Shown piece by piece: positions 1 through 9,123 of a DNA stretch of 64,000 nucleotides. The notes beneath the pieces are model-generated. The model made no database searches. It was not told the DNA's origin and saw only the letters and a program-made list of their open reading frames with translations. A program made the position numbers and the translations under genes. How positions within the stretch are numbered: the stretch's first letter is position 1; each line of letters begins with the position of its first letter. This DNA comes from Halogeometricum limi (GTDB lineage Archaea > Halobacteriota > Halobacteria > Halobacteriales > Haloferacaceae), in NCBI RefSeq assembly GCF_900115785.1, contig NZ_FOYS01000004.1, positions 356,489 to 420,488 on the forward strand, read 5' to 3'.

Positions 1-198
1 GCCCGCGAGGTCCGACCCGGGGACGAACGGCAGACCGGGAACGGGGTACGCGCCCTCCCGGAAGTACGTGTCGACGGGATTGACGCCGATAGCGCCGACT
101 TCGACGACCACCTGTCCGTAACCGGGGTCGGGTTCGTCGACGTCGTCGACGGTCAGTACGTCCGGGCCACCGTGTTCGTGGAACCTGACAGCACGCAT
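1..198 (-). CDS. Zinc-type/quinone oxidoreductase, N-terminal part (cut by window edge)
   Basis: Only the first 66 or so residues lie in the window; the gene runs off the left edge on the minus strand. The protein begins MRAVRFHEHGGPDVL and continues with a GroES-like fold pattern, including a VGVNPVDTYFREG-type segment and a PGSDLAG turn. This is typical of the NADPH:quinone oxidoreductase branch of the MDR superfamily, which usually lacks the catalytic zinc. Expected role: cytosolic NAD(P)H-dependent reduction of quinones or enones. The nucleotide-binding domain is outside the window, so the subfamily is uncertain. Confidence 0.75.
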   Translation of the reverse strand, partial: MRAVRFHEHGGPDVLTVDDVDEPDPGYGQVVVEVGAIGVNPVDTYFREGAYPVPGLPFVPGSDLAG

Positions 199-252
199 GG
201 GGCGACCGTTCGAGGCGGAGGTTCATAAAGGAGGACGAGGCAACGGTGGCGT

Positions 253-441
253 ATGGGCGAGCGAACGTGCCCGGACTGCGAGACGGCGATGCGGCGAGTC
301 GGTCACACGACGACGTACTCCGGCGACGGCATCCGCGTCGACACCGACGGCGGCGTCCTCGGCGCACTCGACCTGAAGGGCGACCACGTGCAGACGTACG
401 TCTGTCCGGACTGCGGGTTGGTTCGGTTCTACGCCGAGTGA
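253..441 (+). CDS. Small zinc-ribbon protein
   Basis: A 62-residue protein with two CPDC knuckles, C6/C9 near the N-terminus and C51/C54 near the C-terminus. The central 40 residues are mostly beta-prone and contain GDGIRVDTDGG. The arrangement is a single zinc ribbon, common among haloarchaeal orphan small proteins. It is divergently transcribed from the oxidoreductase on its left, with about 54 bp between the starts. No enzymatic motif is visible; a nucleic-acid or protein-binding role is only a guess. The paired CxxC motifs make it a credible gene despite its size. Confidence 0.75.
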   Translation: MGERTCPDCETAMRRVGHTTTYSGDGIRVDTDGGVLGALDLKGDHVQTYVCPDCGLVRFYAE

Positions 442-469
442 GCCGGGCGGCCGACGCGGGCCGACCGCG

Positions 470-1249
470 CTATCGAACCGTGTACCCGCCGTCGACGACG
501 ACGGACGCACCGGTGACGTACCGGGCGGCGTCGCTGGCGAGGTAGACCACGGTGGGAGCGACGTCCTCCGGCGGTGCGATGTCGTCCATCAGCATCTCCG
601 ACTTCCACACCTCGTCGATGTCGGGGTCGATAGCGTCGGCTTGGTCGGTGTTGTCGGTGCGGATGTAGCCCGGCGCGACGGTGTTCACGCGCACGTCGTG
701 TTCGGCCCACTCGGAGGCGAGTTGTCGCGTGAACGACTCGACGCCGCCCTTCGAGGCGTTGTACGCCACCTGTCGCTGCGGGTAGTTGGCGACGAACGCC
801 GACATCGAGGAGACGCTGACGATAGCGCCGCCGTCGCCCGCGACCATCGGCGCGCCCGCGTACTTCGAGCAGAGGAAGACGCCCGTGAGGTTCGTCTGGA
901 CGACCGAGTTCCACTCCGCGAGCGTCATGTCCTCGATGCCCTCGTGGACGACGATGCCCGCGTTGTTGACGAGGACGTCGACGCCGCCGAACTCGTCGAG
1001 TGTCGCCTCGACCATCGCCTCGACGGAGGACTCGTCGGCCACGTCGACGGGGACGGCGAGCGTCTCCGCGTCGGTCGAATCGGCTATCTCCTCGGCGGCG
1101 ACGCGCCCGGATTCCTCGCTCCGGTTGGCGACGACCACATCCGCACCGGCCTCCGCGAGCGCCTGCGCGATGGCCCGGCCGATGCCGCGGTTGCCGCCCG
1201 TCACTATCGCCGTCTGGCCGTCGAGTCTGAATCGGTCGAGGACTGCCAT
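470..1249 (-). CDS. SDR-family NAD(P)-dependent oxidoreductase
   Basis: A 259-residue classical short-chain dehydrogenase. The cofactor motif TGGNRGIG is at residues 17-24, NNAG at 95-98, the catalytic serine in SVSSMS near 147, and the YxxxK pair at Y163 and K167. The C-terminus (SVVVDGGYTV) is the usual SDR end and the length is normal for the family. It resembles 3-oxoacyl-ACP reductase/glucose dehydrogenase-like members, but the substrate cannot be read from sequence. It stands alone, divergent from sucC with about 120 bp between the two starts. Confidence 0.9.
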   Translation of the reverse strand: MAVLDRFRLDGQTAIVTGGNRGIGRAIAQALAEAGADVVVANRSEESGRVAAEEIADSTDAETLAVPVDVADESSVEAMVEATLDEFGGVDVLVNNAGIVVHEGIEDMTLAEWNSVVQTNLTGVFLCSKYAGAPMVAGDGGAIVSVSSMSAFVANYPQRQVAYNASKGGVESFTRQLASEWAEHDVRVNTVAPGYIRTDNTDQADAIDPDIDEVWKSEMLMDDIAPPEDVAPTVVYLASDAARYVTGASVVVDGGYTVR

Positions 1250-1336
1250 GAGGGAGCGTCACGCCGAGGTGACATAAGTCGTCGTCGAGGGGTTCGCGGA
1301 GAGACTAACCGGAACTATCGTTACCGGATGAACGGG

Positions 1337-1342
1337 ATTTAA
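1337..1342 (+). promoter_or_regulatory. TATA box of the sucCD operon
   Basis: ATTTAA centred about 30 bp before the sucC ATG at 1370. The spacing puts transcription start a few bases before the ATG, so the mRNA would have almost no leader. Prediction from spacing only. Confidence 0.5.
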
Positions 1343-1369
1343 GCGGCCGTCCTTCGCACTCACGGACGC

Positions 1370-2515
1370 ATGAAACTCCACGAGTATCAGGCGAAGGATA
1401 TCTTCGCCGAGGCGGGGATTCCGGTACCCGAGTCCCGCCTCGCGACGTCGGTTGACGAAGTCATGGAGGCCGTCGAGGACATCGGCTACCCGGCCGCCAT
1501 CAAGGCGCAAGTACACGTCGGTGGTCGCGGGAAGGCCGGCGGTATCAAGATAGCCACGAGCGAGGACGAGGCGCGCGAGGCCGCCGAAGACATCCTCGGC
1601 ATGGACCTCAAAGGCTACACCGTCGAGAAGGTGCTCGTCGAGTCCGGCGTGGACTTCGAGAACGAACTGTACGTCGGTATCACGATGGACCGCGGCGAGG
1701 GCGAACCCGTCGCCATGGTCTCCACCGAGGGCGGCGTCGACATCGAGGCCGTCGCCGAGGAGACGCCCGACGCCATCGCGCGCGAACACATCGACCCCGC
1801 GTTCGGTCTGCACCCCTACCAGGCGCGAAAGGTCGTCTACGAGGCGGGCATCCCCCGCGACGTCGCGGGCGACGTGGCGTCCATCCTCTCGACGCTGTAC
1901 GACCTCTACGAGTCGAAAGACGCCGCGGACATCGAAATCAACCCCGTGATGATAACGTCGGACCGCGACGTCGTCGCCGCGGACGCCGTCATGAACATCG
2001 ACTCGGACGCGCTCTTCCGCCACCCGGACCTCGCGGAGATGGAGGACGAGGCGGCCGAAGACGAACTCGAACGCAAGGCCAACGACTACGGCTTCGACTA
2101 CGTTCGACTCTCCGGTAACGTCGGTATCATCGGCAACGGCGCGGGCCTCGTCATGACGACGCTGGACCTCGTCGACCACTACGGCGGCGAGCCCGCGAAC
2201 TTCCTCGACATCGGCGGCGGCGCGAAGGCAGAACGCGTGACGCAGGCGCTCGACATGGTGTTCTCCGACGAGAACGTCGACGCCGTCGTGTTCAACATCT
2301 TCGGCGGTATCACCCGCGGCGACGAAGTCGCGAAGGGTATCAACGAAGCGCTGGAGTCGTTCGACGAGATTCCGAAGAAGGTCGTCGTCCGACTCGCGGG
2401 CACGAACGCGAAAGAGGGGATGGAGATTCTCAACACCGACCTCGTGGAGGTCGAAGAGACGCTCGAAGACGCGGTCCAACGGGCCGTCGAGAACGCACAG
2501 GAGGCGAGCCAATGA
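1370..2515 (+). CDS. sucC: Succinate-CoA ligase (ADP-forming), beta subunit
   Basis: A 381-residue protein, full length for the family. The N-terminal ATP-grasp domain begins [16 protein letters not shown] and carries the nucleotide-binding glycine loop [10 protein letters not shown] near residues 45-54. The C-terminal CoA-ligase domain contains GNGAGLVM and DIGGGA, and [13 protein letters not shown] near the end. With the alpha subunit it converts succinyl-CoA, ADP and phosphate to succinate, ATP and CoA in the citric acid cycle. The stop overlaps the sucD start by four bases, so translation is probably coupled. Confidence 0.97.
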   Translation: MKLHEYQAKDIFAEAGIPVPESRLATSVDEVMEAVEDIGYPAAIKAQVHVGGRGKAGGIKIATSEDEAREAAEDILGMDLKGYTVEKVLVESGVDFENELYVGITMDRGEGEPVAMVSTEGGVDIEAVAEETPDAIAREHIDPAFGLHPYQARKVVYEAGIPRDVAGDVASILSTLYDLYESKDAADIEINPVMITSDRDVVAADAVMNIDSDALFRHPDLAEMEDEAAEDELERKANDYGFDYVRLSGNVGIIGNGAGLVMTTLDLVDHYGGEPANFLDIGGGAKAERVTQALDMVFSDENVDAVVFNIFGGITRGDEVAKGINEALESFDEIPKKVVVRLAGTNAKEGMEILNTDLVEVEETLEDAVQRAVENAQEASQ

Positions 2516-3381
2516 GCATTCTAGTCGACGACGACACGCGCGTAGTGGTACAGGGAATCACCGGCGGCGAAGGTCGATTCCACACCGAACAGATGGTCGA
2601 GTACGGCACGAACGTCGTCGCCGGTGCGGTCCCCGGCAAGGGCGGCGAGAAGGTCAACGGCATCCCCGTCTACGACACGGTCAATCAGGCCGTCGAGGAG
2701 GAGGACGCCGACGCGTCCGTCGTCTTCGTCCCGCCCGCGTTCGCGGGCGACGCCGTCTTCGAGGCGCTCGACACCGACCTGGACCTCGTCGTCGCCATCA
2801 CGGAGGGCATCCCGACGCAGGACATGGCGAAGGTGAACAAGCGCCTCGGCGAGGTCGACACCCGACTGCTCGGACCGAACTGCCCCGGTCTCATCACGCC
2901 CGGCGAGGCGAAACTCGGCATTCTCCCCGGCAACATCTTCGAGGCCGGAAACGTCGGTCTCGTCTCCCGTTCGGGGACGCTCACCTATCAGGTCGTCTCG
3001 AACCTCACCGACCGCGGCATCGGCCAGACGACGGCCATCGGCATCGGCGGCGACCCCATCATCGGCACGTCGTTCGTCGACGCCCTCGAACTGTTCGAGG
3101 CCGACGAGGACACCGACGCCGTCGTGATGTGCGGCGAAATCGGCGGCGAGGACGAAGAACAGGCCGCGAAGTTCATCGCGGAGAACATGGACACGCCCGT
3201 CGCGGGCTTCATCGCGGGTCGCACGGCACCGCCGGGCAAGCGCATGGGTCACGCGGGCGCTATCGTCTCCGGGTCCGGCACCGGCACGGCCGACTCGAAG
3301 ATTTCGGCGCTCAACGACGCGGGCGTCCCCGTCGGCGACACCCCGAACGAAGTCGCAGAGTACGTCGAAGACTTCCTGTAG
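2512..3381 (+). CDS. sucD: Succinate-CoA ligase (ADP-forming), alpha subunit
   Basis: A 289-residue protein with an N-terminal CoA-binding Rossmann domain ([13 protein letters not shown] near residues 8-20) and the C-terminal ligase domain. The phosphohistidine loop GHAGAIVSG places the active-site histidine at H247. [15 protein letters not shown] and RSGTLTYQ are also characteristic. It is the catalytic phosphorylated partner of sucC, with which it overlaps by four bases. A hairpin followed by a T tract directly after the stop closes the two-gene operon. Confidence 0.97.
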   Translation: MSILVDDDTRVVVQGITGGEGRFHTEQMVEYGTNVVAGAVPGKGGEKVNGIPVYDTVNQAVEEEDADASVVFVPPAFAGDAVFEALDTDLDLVVAITEGIPTQDMAKVNKRLGEVDTRLLGPNCPGLITPGEAKLGILPGNIFEAGNVGLVSRSGTLTYQVVSNLTDRGIGQTTAIGIGGDPIIGTSFVDALELFEADEDTDAVVMCGEIGGEDEEQAAKFIAENMDTPVAGFIAGRTAPPGKRMGHAGAIVSGSGTGTADSKISALNDAGVPVGDTPNEVAEYVEDFL

Positions 3382-3413
3382 ACCGTCTCTTCCGGTCTCG
3401 TTTCTCGTTTTTT
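3380..3413 (+). terminator. Hairpin plus T-tract terminator after sucD
   Basis: AGACCG (3380-3385) pairs with CGGTCT (3393-3398), followed by a T-rich stretch ending in six T residues (3408-3413). It directly follows the sucD stop codon and lies before the convergent gene at 3438-3743. Confidence 0.55.
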
Positions 3414-3437
3414 CACCGAGCGCAGAGGACAGAGGGC

Positions 3438-3743
3438 TCACTCGTCCAGCGACGCCAGGCAGGCACCGCAGAACTCCGCGTACGGCGGGTTCGGCGCGCC
3501 GCACTGCGGGCAGGCGTCGGTTTCGCCCGTCTCCGTCGCCACCGACATCGGCACGAACCCGGGCGTCGAGAGCGACGACCCGCCCGCGCCGTCGTACTCC
3601 TCGTCCATCTGCATCAGCACTCGCTCGACGAACGGGTCGTCGCGGAGTCGTTCGAGGGCCCGAACGAGGCCGACGTACAACGCGGTCGGTGCGAGGATGC
3701 AGAACCCCGTCAGGAGGAGTCTGAACGCGACCTCCCACTCCAT
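3438..3743 (-). CDS. Membrane-anchored zinc-ribbon protein
   Basis: A 101-residue protein with one N-terminal membrane helix (about residues 6-27, RLLLTGFCILAPTALYVGL). A charged middle section follows, then a C-terminal zinc ribbon with C78, C81, C92 and C95 (CPQCG...FCGAC). This layout of a membrane anchor plus a cytosolic double-CxxC ribbon is frequent among small haloarchaeal proteins of unknown function. It is convergent with sucCD. No catalytic motif is visible. Confidence 0.75.
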   Translation of the reverse strand: MEWEVAFRLLLTGFCILAPTALYVGLVRALERLRDDPFVERVLMQMDEEYDGAGGSSLSTPGFVPMSVATETGETDACPQCGAPNPPYAEFCGACLASLDE

Positions 3744-3898
3744 GTGGTGTGCAAGCGTGCGACGACCATGGTTCTATCGCCACCGGCGACGCGAGAGCCG
3801 GAAATCCCACGTCTCTGAGGACTGGCTCACCGTTTTCTCACTCGTGAGAGACACACGTCCACACCCCGCACGAGAGACTATCAGAAACGATAACTCGC

Positions 3899-3918
3899 CA
3901 GACAGTTTTAACCGTCTG
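3899..3918 (+). promoter_or_regulatory. Promoter with an inverted repeat flanking the TATA box
   Basis: CAGAC (3899-3903) and GTCTG (3914-3918) form an inverted repeat around the TATA-like TTTTAA (3906-3911). The TATA box is about 29 bp from the ATG at 3938. A third CAGAC copy lies just before the start codon. A repeat that embraces the TATA box could be a repressor site; that is inference. Confidence 0.4.
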
Positions 3919-3937
3919 TTCCGGCGTTCGGCAGACG

Positions 3938-6229
3938 ATGGCTGAGTTCACACGTCGCGTGTCCGACCTCGTCCCGGACGCGATTACGCAGAGTTACACC
4001 CGCCAGTTGGCGGCGATATTTCTCCTGGTCGTGCTCGTCGTCTCCGGCGTCGCCGGCGTCCAGTACGCGGCGACGGCGTCCGCGTTGAACGAGGACGCCC
4101 GAAGCGGCTTACAGGCCGCCGCCGAGCGACAGGCGATACAGGTCGAACAGTGGGAGACCGAGCACAGACGACTGGTGGCGACCATCTCCGGTGATACCAG
4201 CGTCAACAGCGTGATGGCAGAACGGAGCAACGGCGCACTCGCGCAGTACATGGAGTCCGCGCCCGAGGACGTGACGGGCCTCTACCTCCTCGACTTAGAG
4301 TCGGGTACCGTCGCCGGGTCCTCCGACACCGACGCGGTCGGTGAGACGCTGTTCCCCGGCGGTGAGGTTCCCGTCTCCGAGGACGCGGACCTCACCGACA
4401 CGAACACGATACACCGCACGGCCGTCTACACGCGAGACGGGCGAAGCTACGTCGCCTTCGTGAAGCGACTCCCGTCGATGCGGCCCCGCGCCGTCGTCGT
4501 CGTCGCGGACGCGACGGCGCTCGGCGACCGGATGCGCGCGAACGTCGACGACTCGTTCACCCAACTGGTGACGACGGACGGCACCGTCGTTTACGGAACG
4601 GGCGGCGGCGCGCCCGGGCGCGACTACCCGGCGGCCGAAACCGACGCGTTCGCGGCCGCCACGACGGGCGAGTCGGGCGTCTCCGCCCAAGACGCCGTCG
4701 GCGGATTCACGGCAAACCCCCACCTGGTCGGCTACGCCACGCTCGACAGCGGCGAGACGGTTCTCCTGCACGCGGAACGCGCGTCCGTCCTCTCGCTCTC
4801 GCGGCGCGTCGGCACCGACATGGCGGCCGTCATCGGCCTCTCGCTCCTCGGCTTCCTCGGACTCGGGGCGCTCTTGCACGTCAACACGGTCAGACCCCTC
4901 CGCGGCCTCTCGGGGTCGGTGTCGCGACTCCGCGACGGCGAGTTGGACGTGGACCTCTCGACGGACCGCAGCGACGAGTTCGGCGACGTGCTCTCCGGCG
5001 TCGCGAAACTCCGCGACGACCTGCGCGACCAGCGGGGCGACGCGCACGCCTACAGCGACGTGATGGTTCGGGCCGCCGACGGCGACCTGACCGCCCGTCT
5101 GGACGAGGACTCCGACTCCGAGGACATGCGGACCATCGCCGTCGCGTACAACGAGATGATGGACGAAGTGGAGGCGACGGTCCGTCGGACCCGCGAGTTC
5201 GCAGACGACGTCTCCGCACTCGTCACGCGCGTCGCCGAGAACGCCGAGGAGGTGAACCACGCGAGCCAAGAGGTGAGCACCGCCATCGAACAGATATCCG
5301 CCGGTGCGACCGAGCAGAGCGACAACCTCGTCGCCGTCTCCGGCGAGGTGAACGACCTCTCGGCGTCCGTCGAGGAGATAGCCTCCTCGGCCGACGAACT
5401 CCTGACGCTCGCCGACCGAGCGACCGAAGAGGGACACGACGGCGAACGCGCCGCCGAAGACGCCCTCCGCGGCATCGACGACATCCGGACGGAGACCGAA
5501 CGCACCGTCGAAGAGGTGCGCGAACTCGACCGGCAACTGGGCGAAATCGGCGACATCGTCGAGGTCATCACCGAGATAGCCGACCAGACCGACGTCCTCG
5601 CGCTGAACGCGAACATCGAGGCGGCGCGGGCGGGCGAGGCGGGCGAGGGCTTCGCCGTCGTCTCCAACGAGGTGAAGTCGCTCGCACAGGAGACGAAGTC
5701 TTCGGCGGCGGACATCGCAGCCCTCGTCGAGGACATCGAGTCGCAACGCGACGACGTGGTCGACGGCATCGAACGGATGCGCGAGGAAGTCGACGCGGGC
5801 GCGGCGTCCGTCAACGACGCCCTCGGGTCGCTGGGGAGCATCGTCGACAGAGTCGACGAGACGGCAGCCAGCGTCGAGGAGATTCACGACGCGACGGCCG
5901 ACCAGGCCGAGTCCGCACAGGAGGTGTTGGCGATGACCGACGAGATAGCCGGAATCGGCGAGGAGACGACGGCTGAGACGCAGACGGTGTCGGCCGCCGC
6001 CCAGCAACAGGCGGCCTCGCTCGACGAAGTGACAGACGAGTTATCGACGCTGGAGACGGGTATCGCACGACTCGAAACCGCGCTCGCAGGTTTCGAAGTC
6101 GACCGAGCGGACGGGGCGAGCGAGACGTCTCCGGCGGAATCGACCGACGAGACACGGCCTGTGCGAGCCGAACCCACGTCAAACGTCGACGAGCAGTCTG
6201 CCAAAAAGAATAATCAACTGACACGATAG
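3938..6229 (+). CDS. Methyl-accepting chemotaxis transducer
   Basis: A 763-residue transducer of the haloarchaeal Htr type. Membrane helix 1 is at about residues 24-45, followed by an extracellular sensor region of roughly 240 residues with a Cache-like pattern. Membrane helix 2 is at about 294-313 and a HAMP linker begins at [11 protein letters not shown] (about 314-365). A long cytoplasmic coiled coil follows. The signalling hairpin tip, [20 protein letters not shown] within residues 546-595, is intact. It should relay ligand binding to CheA/CheW and the archaellum; the ligand is unknown. The next gene encodes a HalOD1 protein, but no che genes are nearby. Confidence 0.93.
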   Translation: MAEFTRRVSDLVPDAITQSYTRQLAAIFLLVVLVVSGVAGVQYAATASALNEDARSGLQAAAERQAIQVEQWETEHRRLVATISGDTSVNSVMAERSNGALAQYMESAPEDVTGLYLLDLESGTVAGSSDTDAVGETLFPGGEVPVSEDADLTDTNTIHRTAVYTRDGRSYVAFVKRLPSMRPRAVVVVADATALGDRMRANVDDSFTQLVTTDGTVVYGTGGGAPGRDYPAAETDAFAAATTGESGVSAQDAVGGFTANPHLVGYATLDSGETVLLHAERASVLSLSRRVGTDMAAVIGLSLLGFLGLGALLHVNTVRPLRGLSGSVSRLRDGELDVDLSTDRSDEFGDVLSGVAKLRDDLRDQRGDAHAYSDVMVRAADGDLTARLDEDSDSEDMRTIAVAYNEMMDEVEATVRRTREFADDVSALVTRVAENAEEVNHASQEVSTAIEQISAGATEQSDNLVAVSGEVNDLSASVEEIASSADELLTLADRATEEGHDGERAAEDALRGIDDIRTETERTVEEVRELDRQLGEIGDIVEVITEIADQTDVLALNANIEAARAGEAGEGFAVVSNEVKSLAQETKSSAADIAALVEDIESQRDDVVDGIERMREEVDAGAASVNDALGSLGSIVDRVDETAASVEEIHDATADQAESAQEVLAMTDEIAGIGEETTAETQTVSAAAQQQAASLDEVTDELSTLETGIARLETALAGFEVDRADGASETSPAESTDETRPVRAEPTSNVDEQSAKKNNQLTR

Positions 6230-6256
6230 TCGCACGGACTGCAAACGAGTAGAGTA

Positions 6257-6263
6257 CTTATAT
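6257..6263 (+). promoter_or_regulatory. TATA box of the HalOD1 gene
   Basis: CTTATAT centred 28 bp before the ATG at 6288, consistent with a leaderless transcript independent of the transducer gene upstream. Confidence 0.5.
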
Positions 6264-6287
6264 GTCGCAACTCCATTCTCGTCGCAT

Positions 6288-6563
6288 ATGAGGAACGACC
6301 ATACGACGCCAACCACCCCAGAGATGCTCCCAGCGTCCATCGTCTCGCTGGTCGCAGAACTGGAAGGCGTCGACGTATTAGATATTCCACCGCTCGCGTC
6401 CGTCGTCGACCCCGATGCACTCGTCACGCTCTTCGACGGAGAGAGCGGTTCCGGGTCGTGCGTCCTCGAGTTCGACTACGCCGGCTACCGAGTGTTCGTC
6501 CGCGGCGACGGCGACGTTCGCACCCTCGAAGCGTCGCCCATCGAGTTCTGCGACGCCAACTGA
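6288..6563 (+). CDS. HalOD1 output-domain protein
   Basis: A 91-residue protein. The core pattern (SIVSLVAELEGVDVLDIPPL, then the PDALVTLF helix and the FDYAGYRVFVRGDGDVR strands) matches HalOD1, a small haloarchaeal output domain predicted to act in signal transduction and often found alone or after receiver domains. It has no receiver domain of its own. The start has a TATA box 28 bp upstream. It follows the transducer gene by 58 bp; a functional link with it is plausible but unproven. Confidence 0.8.
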   Translation: MRNDHTTPTTPEMLPASIVSLVAELEGVDVLDIPPLASVVDPDALVTLFDGESGSGSCVLEFDYAGYRVFVRGDGDVRTLEASPIEFCDAN

Positions 6564-6999
6564 GTCCGCGCGTCTCGCGTTCGACGTCTTCGACTCCGCG
6601 AGTCGCGACTTCGTCCACTTCGACGCTCGGAGCCGTCCCGGTTCTCTCGACTGTCACGACGGTCACGTGTCAATACGGACGTTGCGGTGGGGCCTCGCTT
6701 CGACTGCACGCGTTCGTCGCGCCCCGGTCCGGCGTTCCTCCGCGCCGGACGGACGCGTGCGGGTGCCTTCCCCGCTGGGCGCCTCGCCTCGCGGACCCCA
6801 TCGCCTCGTCGTCTCGCCTCGACCGACTTCGGCCCTTCACACCGTCCCTCCACGCCGACTCCCCACCCGGGAGCGTTCCACCCGATTCGCCCCGTCCGGG
6901 TCGATGGTCTGCGACCGAGTCGTGCTCTCGTCACCGCCCGGTCGCGCGGTTCTGACAGTCGTTCAGAAGATTCATGTGTAGGTTCGAACCATTCCGACC
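6564..6999. other. 436-bp gap without a convincing gene; contains a strong hairpin
   Basis: All frames here translate to arginine/serine-rich, low-quality sequence, so I call no gene. The plus strand is rich in pyrimidines. GTCCGGCG (6727-6734) pairs perfectly with CGCCGGAC (6743-6750) across an 8-nt loop, and further GC-rich partial repeats follow. A structured RNA is possible. I looked for RNase P RNA and SRP RNA signature strings on both strands and did not find them. Confidence 0.4.
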
Positions 7000-7833
7000 A
7001 TGGACAGCGGACTCCCCTCCGGCCGGCGCGTGCACATCGCACCGCTCGGTTACGAACGCGACCGCGTCGTCGACCCCGTGCGGACCGAGGCCGCGGACGT
7101 GGTCTACCTCCTCGTCGACGACCCCGCCCGCACCGCGGCCGACTACGGCGACGTCGACGACGACGCGGATTGGTCCTCTCCCGACACCGAAAGCGTCTCC
7201 TGGGAGACGGCGACGGCGTACCAACGCGCCGTCCGCGAGGAACTCGGCGCGTACTGCGACGCCCGGGGTCTCCCGGTCGACATCCACAACGTCTACGACG
7301 TGATGGGTGTCACCACCACCGTCGCCGCCACGCACGCCGACGACCAGGTGTTCGTCAACATCTCCTCGGGGACGAAGGTCGCCGCCGTCGGTGCGGCCAT
7401 CGCGTGCATGACCACCGCCGCCCTCCCCTACAGCGTCGAACCCGAGCGCTACGGTCACGACGTGGGCGCCGACCCCCTCTCGGAGGGCGTCGCCAGCATC
7501 GACCGCGTCCCCGACTACCCCATCGAGGCACCGACGCGAGAACAGGTCCACATCATGGGCTACCTCTACGAACAGACCGTCGAGAATCCCTACACGCTGA
7601 ACAAACGGAGCCTCATCCAGCGCGCGAACGACTACGGCCTGCCGTTCCTCGCGAACTACTCCACCGAGAGCAGACAGTCGGAGTACCGCCGCCTCGACAC
7701 GGCCATCGTCGACCCACTCGTCGCGAAGGGCTACCTCCGTCTCGAACCCGCGGGAAAGCAGAAGAACGTCGTCCTCACGGAGACGGGAATCAGCGTCTAC
7801 CGAGCCTTCAGACACAAAGTCCGGGTGGAGTAG
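7000..7833 (+). CDS. HFX_2341-type transcriptional regulator (CARF-like sensor plus winged helix)
   Basis: A 277-residue protein. The N-terminal half (about 1-150) has a Rossmann-like alternation beginning RRVHIAPLGYERDRVV. Its glycine-containing loop VNISSGTKVAAVGAAIA at about 116-132 is the kind seen in CARF-like ligand-binding domains. The C-terminal part (about 175-277) reads as a winged helix, with the YRRLDTAIVDPLVAKGYLRL recognition region and LTETGISVYRAF. Haloarchaeal proteins of this build are annotated as the HFX_2341 family. The ligand and targets are unknown. It lies 121 bp upstream of the lipoprotein/zinc finger/membrane cluster in the same orientation and might regulate it. Confidence 0.75.
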   Translation: MDSGLPSGRRVHIAPLGYERDRVVDPVRTEAADVVYLLVDDPARTAADYGDVDDDADWSSPDTESVSWETATAYQRAVREELGAYCDARGLPVDIHNVYDVMGVTTTVAATHADDQVFVNISSGTKVAAVGAAIACMTTAALPYSVEPERYGHDVGADPLSEGVASIDRVPDYPIEAPTREQVHIMGYLYEQTVENPYTLNKRSLIQRANDYGLPFLANYSTESRQSEYRRLDTAIVDPLVAKGYLRLEPAGKQKNVVLTETGISVYRAFRHKVRVE

Positions 7834-7954
7834 CAGATCGACGGTTCGGAGACGACTCCCCGTCGAACGCCGCCGTCGGTCCGCAAACGTCATCCCCATC
7901 GCCTCGTAACCTCCGACGACGACACTCGCCCGTCTCGCGGGCGAGAGACACCAC

Positions 7955-9073
7955 ATGGTCTCGTACTTCACTCGTCGACAGGTCCTCGGCACGCTCGGGT
8001 CCGGTGCCCTCGCCGGTACCGCCGGGTGCCTCGGCACGCTCGGATTCGAGACGCAGTCGGCGTGGCGCGACCCCCCACTCGTCGAGAACCGACCCGACGC
8101 CGTCTACGTCCCCGCCATCACCGAAGGGATGGCGATGTTCGGACGGACCACCGTCGGCCCCTACGGCGTCGCTCTCACCTACTCGTACCCGCACCGCTTC
8201 TGGACGCTGACGGGCACGGAGTTCTCGAAAACCGTCGTGGAGTCCGAGGACTCCGTCCACCTGATGGCGTCGCTGTGGGACGCCGAGACGAACACGGTCC
8301 TCCCCGTCGACTCCGGCGTCACCGTCGAGGTGACGCGGGACGGCGAACTCGTGACGCAGGAGGTGGCCTACCCGATGCTCTCCCAGCAGATGGGGATGCA
8401 CTACGGGTCGAACTACGCGCTGGACGGCGAGGGCGACTACGAGGTCAGCGTCCGCGTCGGCGGCGTCTCACTCCGTCGGACGGGAGCGTTCGAGGGACGA
8501 TTCGAGACGCCCGAGACGGCGACGTTCGACGTGACGTTCGACACCGACGAGTTGTACGACGTACCGATAGAGAGCCCGGAGAACCCCGGTTCGAGGGGAG
8601 CGATTCCCCCGATGGAAATGATGGGTATCCCCGTCGGACGCGCACCCGACCCGGAGTCGCTCCCCGGCGACCACCTCGGCCGGGCGACGACCGGTGACGC
8701 CGTCTTCCACGCGTTCGCCGTCGGCGTCGACGGCGGTGACGGCGCAGACGACGGAGCGGACGAAGCGGCCGCCCGATTCGGGGACGACCCGTATCTCTAC
8801 GTCTCCGCACGGACGCCGTACAACGGTATCGTCCTGCCGATGATGGGTCTCTCGGCGACGCTGTCGCGCGACGGCGAGACGGTCGCGGAGACCGAACTCG
8901 CGCGGACGCTCGACCCCGAACTCGGCTACCACTACGGGGCGCACGCCGACTCGGTCGAACCCGGCGACGAACTCCGCGTCGCCGTCGACGTGCCGCCGCA
9001 GGTGGCCCGCCACGACGGCTACGAGACGGCGTTCGTCGAGATGGGACCGACGACGTTCACCGTCCCCGAGTGA
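7955..9073 (+). CDS. Met/His-rich lipoprotein resembling Tp34/P19 iron-transport proteins
   Basis: A 372-residue exported protein. The N-terminus TRRQVLGTLGSGALAGTAGC has twin arginines and a lipobox with Cys25, so Tat export and lipid anchoring are likely. Two beta-rich repeats carry methionine and histidine clusters (EGMAMFG, QQMGMHYG, MEMMGIP, MMGL, LGYHYGAHAD). Such residues bind copper or iron in the Tp34/P19 periplasmic family, which this resembles. Probable role: extracytoplasmic metal capture. It starts a tight cluster with the C2H2/membrane-anchor gene and the polytopic membrane protein. The metal is not deducible from sequence. Confidence 0.7.
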   Translation: MVSYFTRRQVLGTLGSGALAGTAGCLGTLGFETQSAWRDPPLVENRPDAVYVPAITEGMAMFGRTTVGPYGVALTYSYPHRFWTLTGTEFSKTVVESEDSVHLMASLWDAETNTVLPVDSGVTVEVTRDGELVTQEVAYPMLSQQMGMHYGSNYALDGEGDYEVSVRVGGVSLRRTGAFEGRFETPETATFDVTFDTDELYDVPIESPENPGSRGAIPPMEMMGIPVGRAPDPESLPGDHLGRATTGDAVFHAFAVGVDGGDGADDGADEAAARFGDDPYLYVSARTPYNGIVLPMMGLSATLSRDGETVAETELARTLDPELGYHYGAHADSVEPGDELRVAVDVPPQVARHDGYETAFVEMGPTTFTVPE

Positions 9074-9123
9074 CGCGACGAGCGACGGCACGACGCCAGC
9101 GAGCACACCACAGACACGAAGCC

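Noticed and set aside
6564..6999. RNase P RNA or SRP RNA
   Set aside because: I looked for conserved core strings of both RNAs on both strands and found none; only a generic hairpin is visible.
9070..9123. GTG at 9070 as start of the C2H2 protein
   Set aside because: It would add 18 mostly basic residues of low quality; the ATG at 9124 gives a normal N-terminus.
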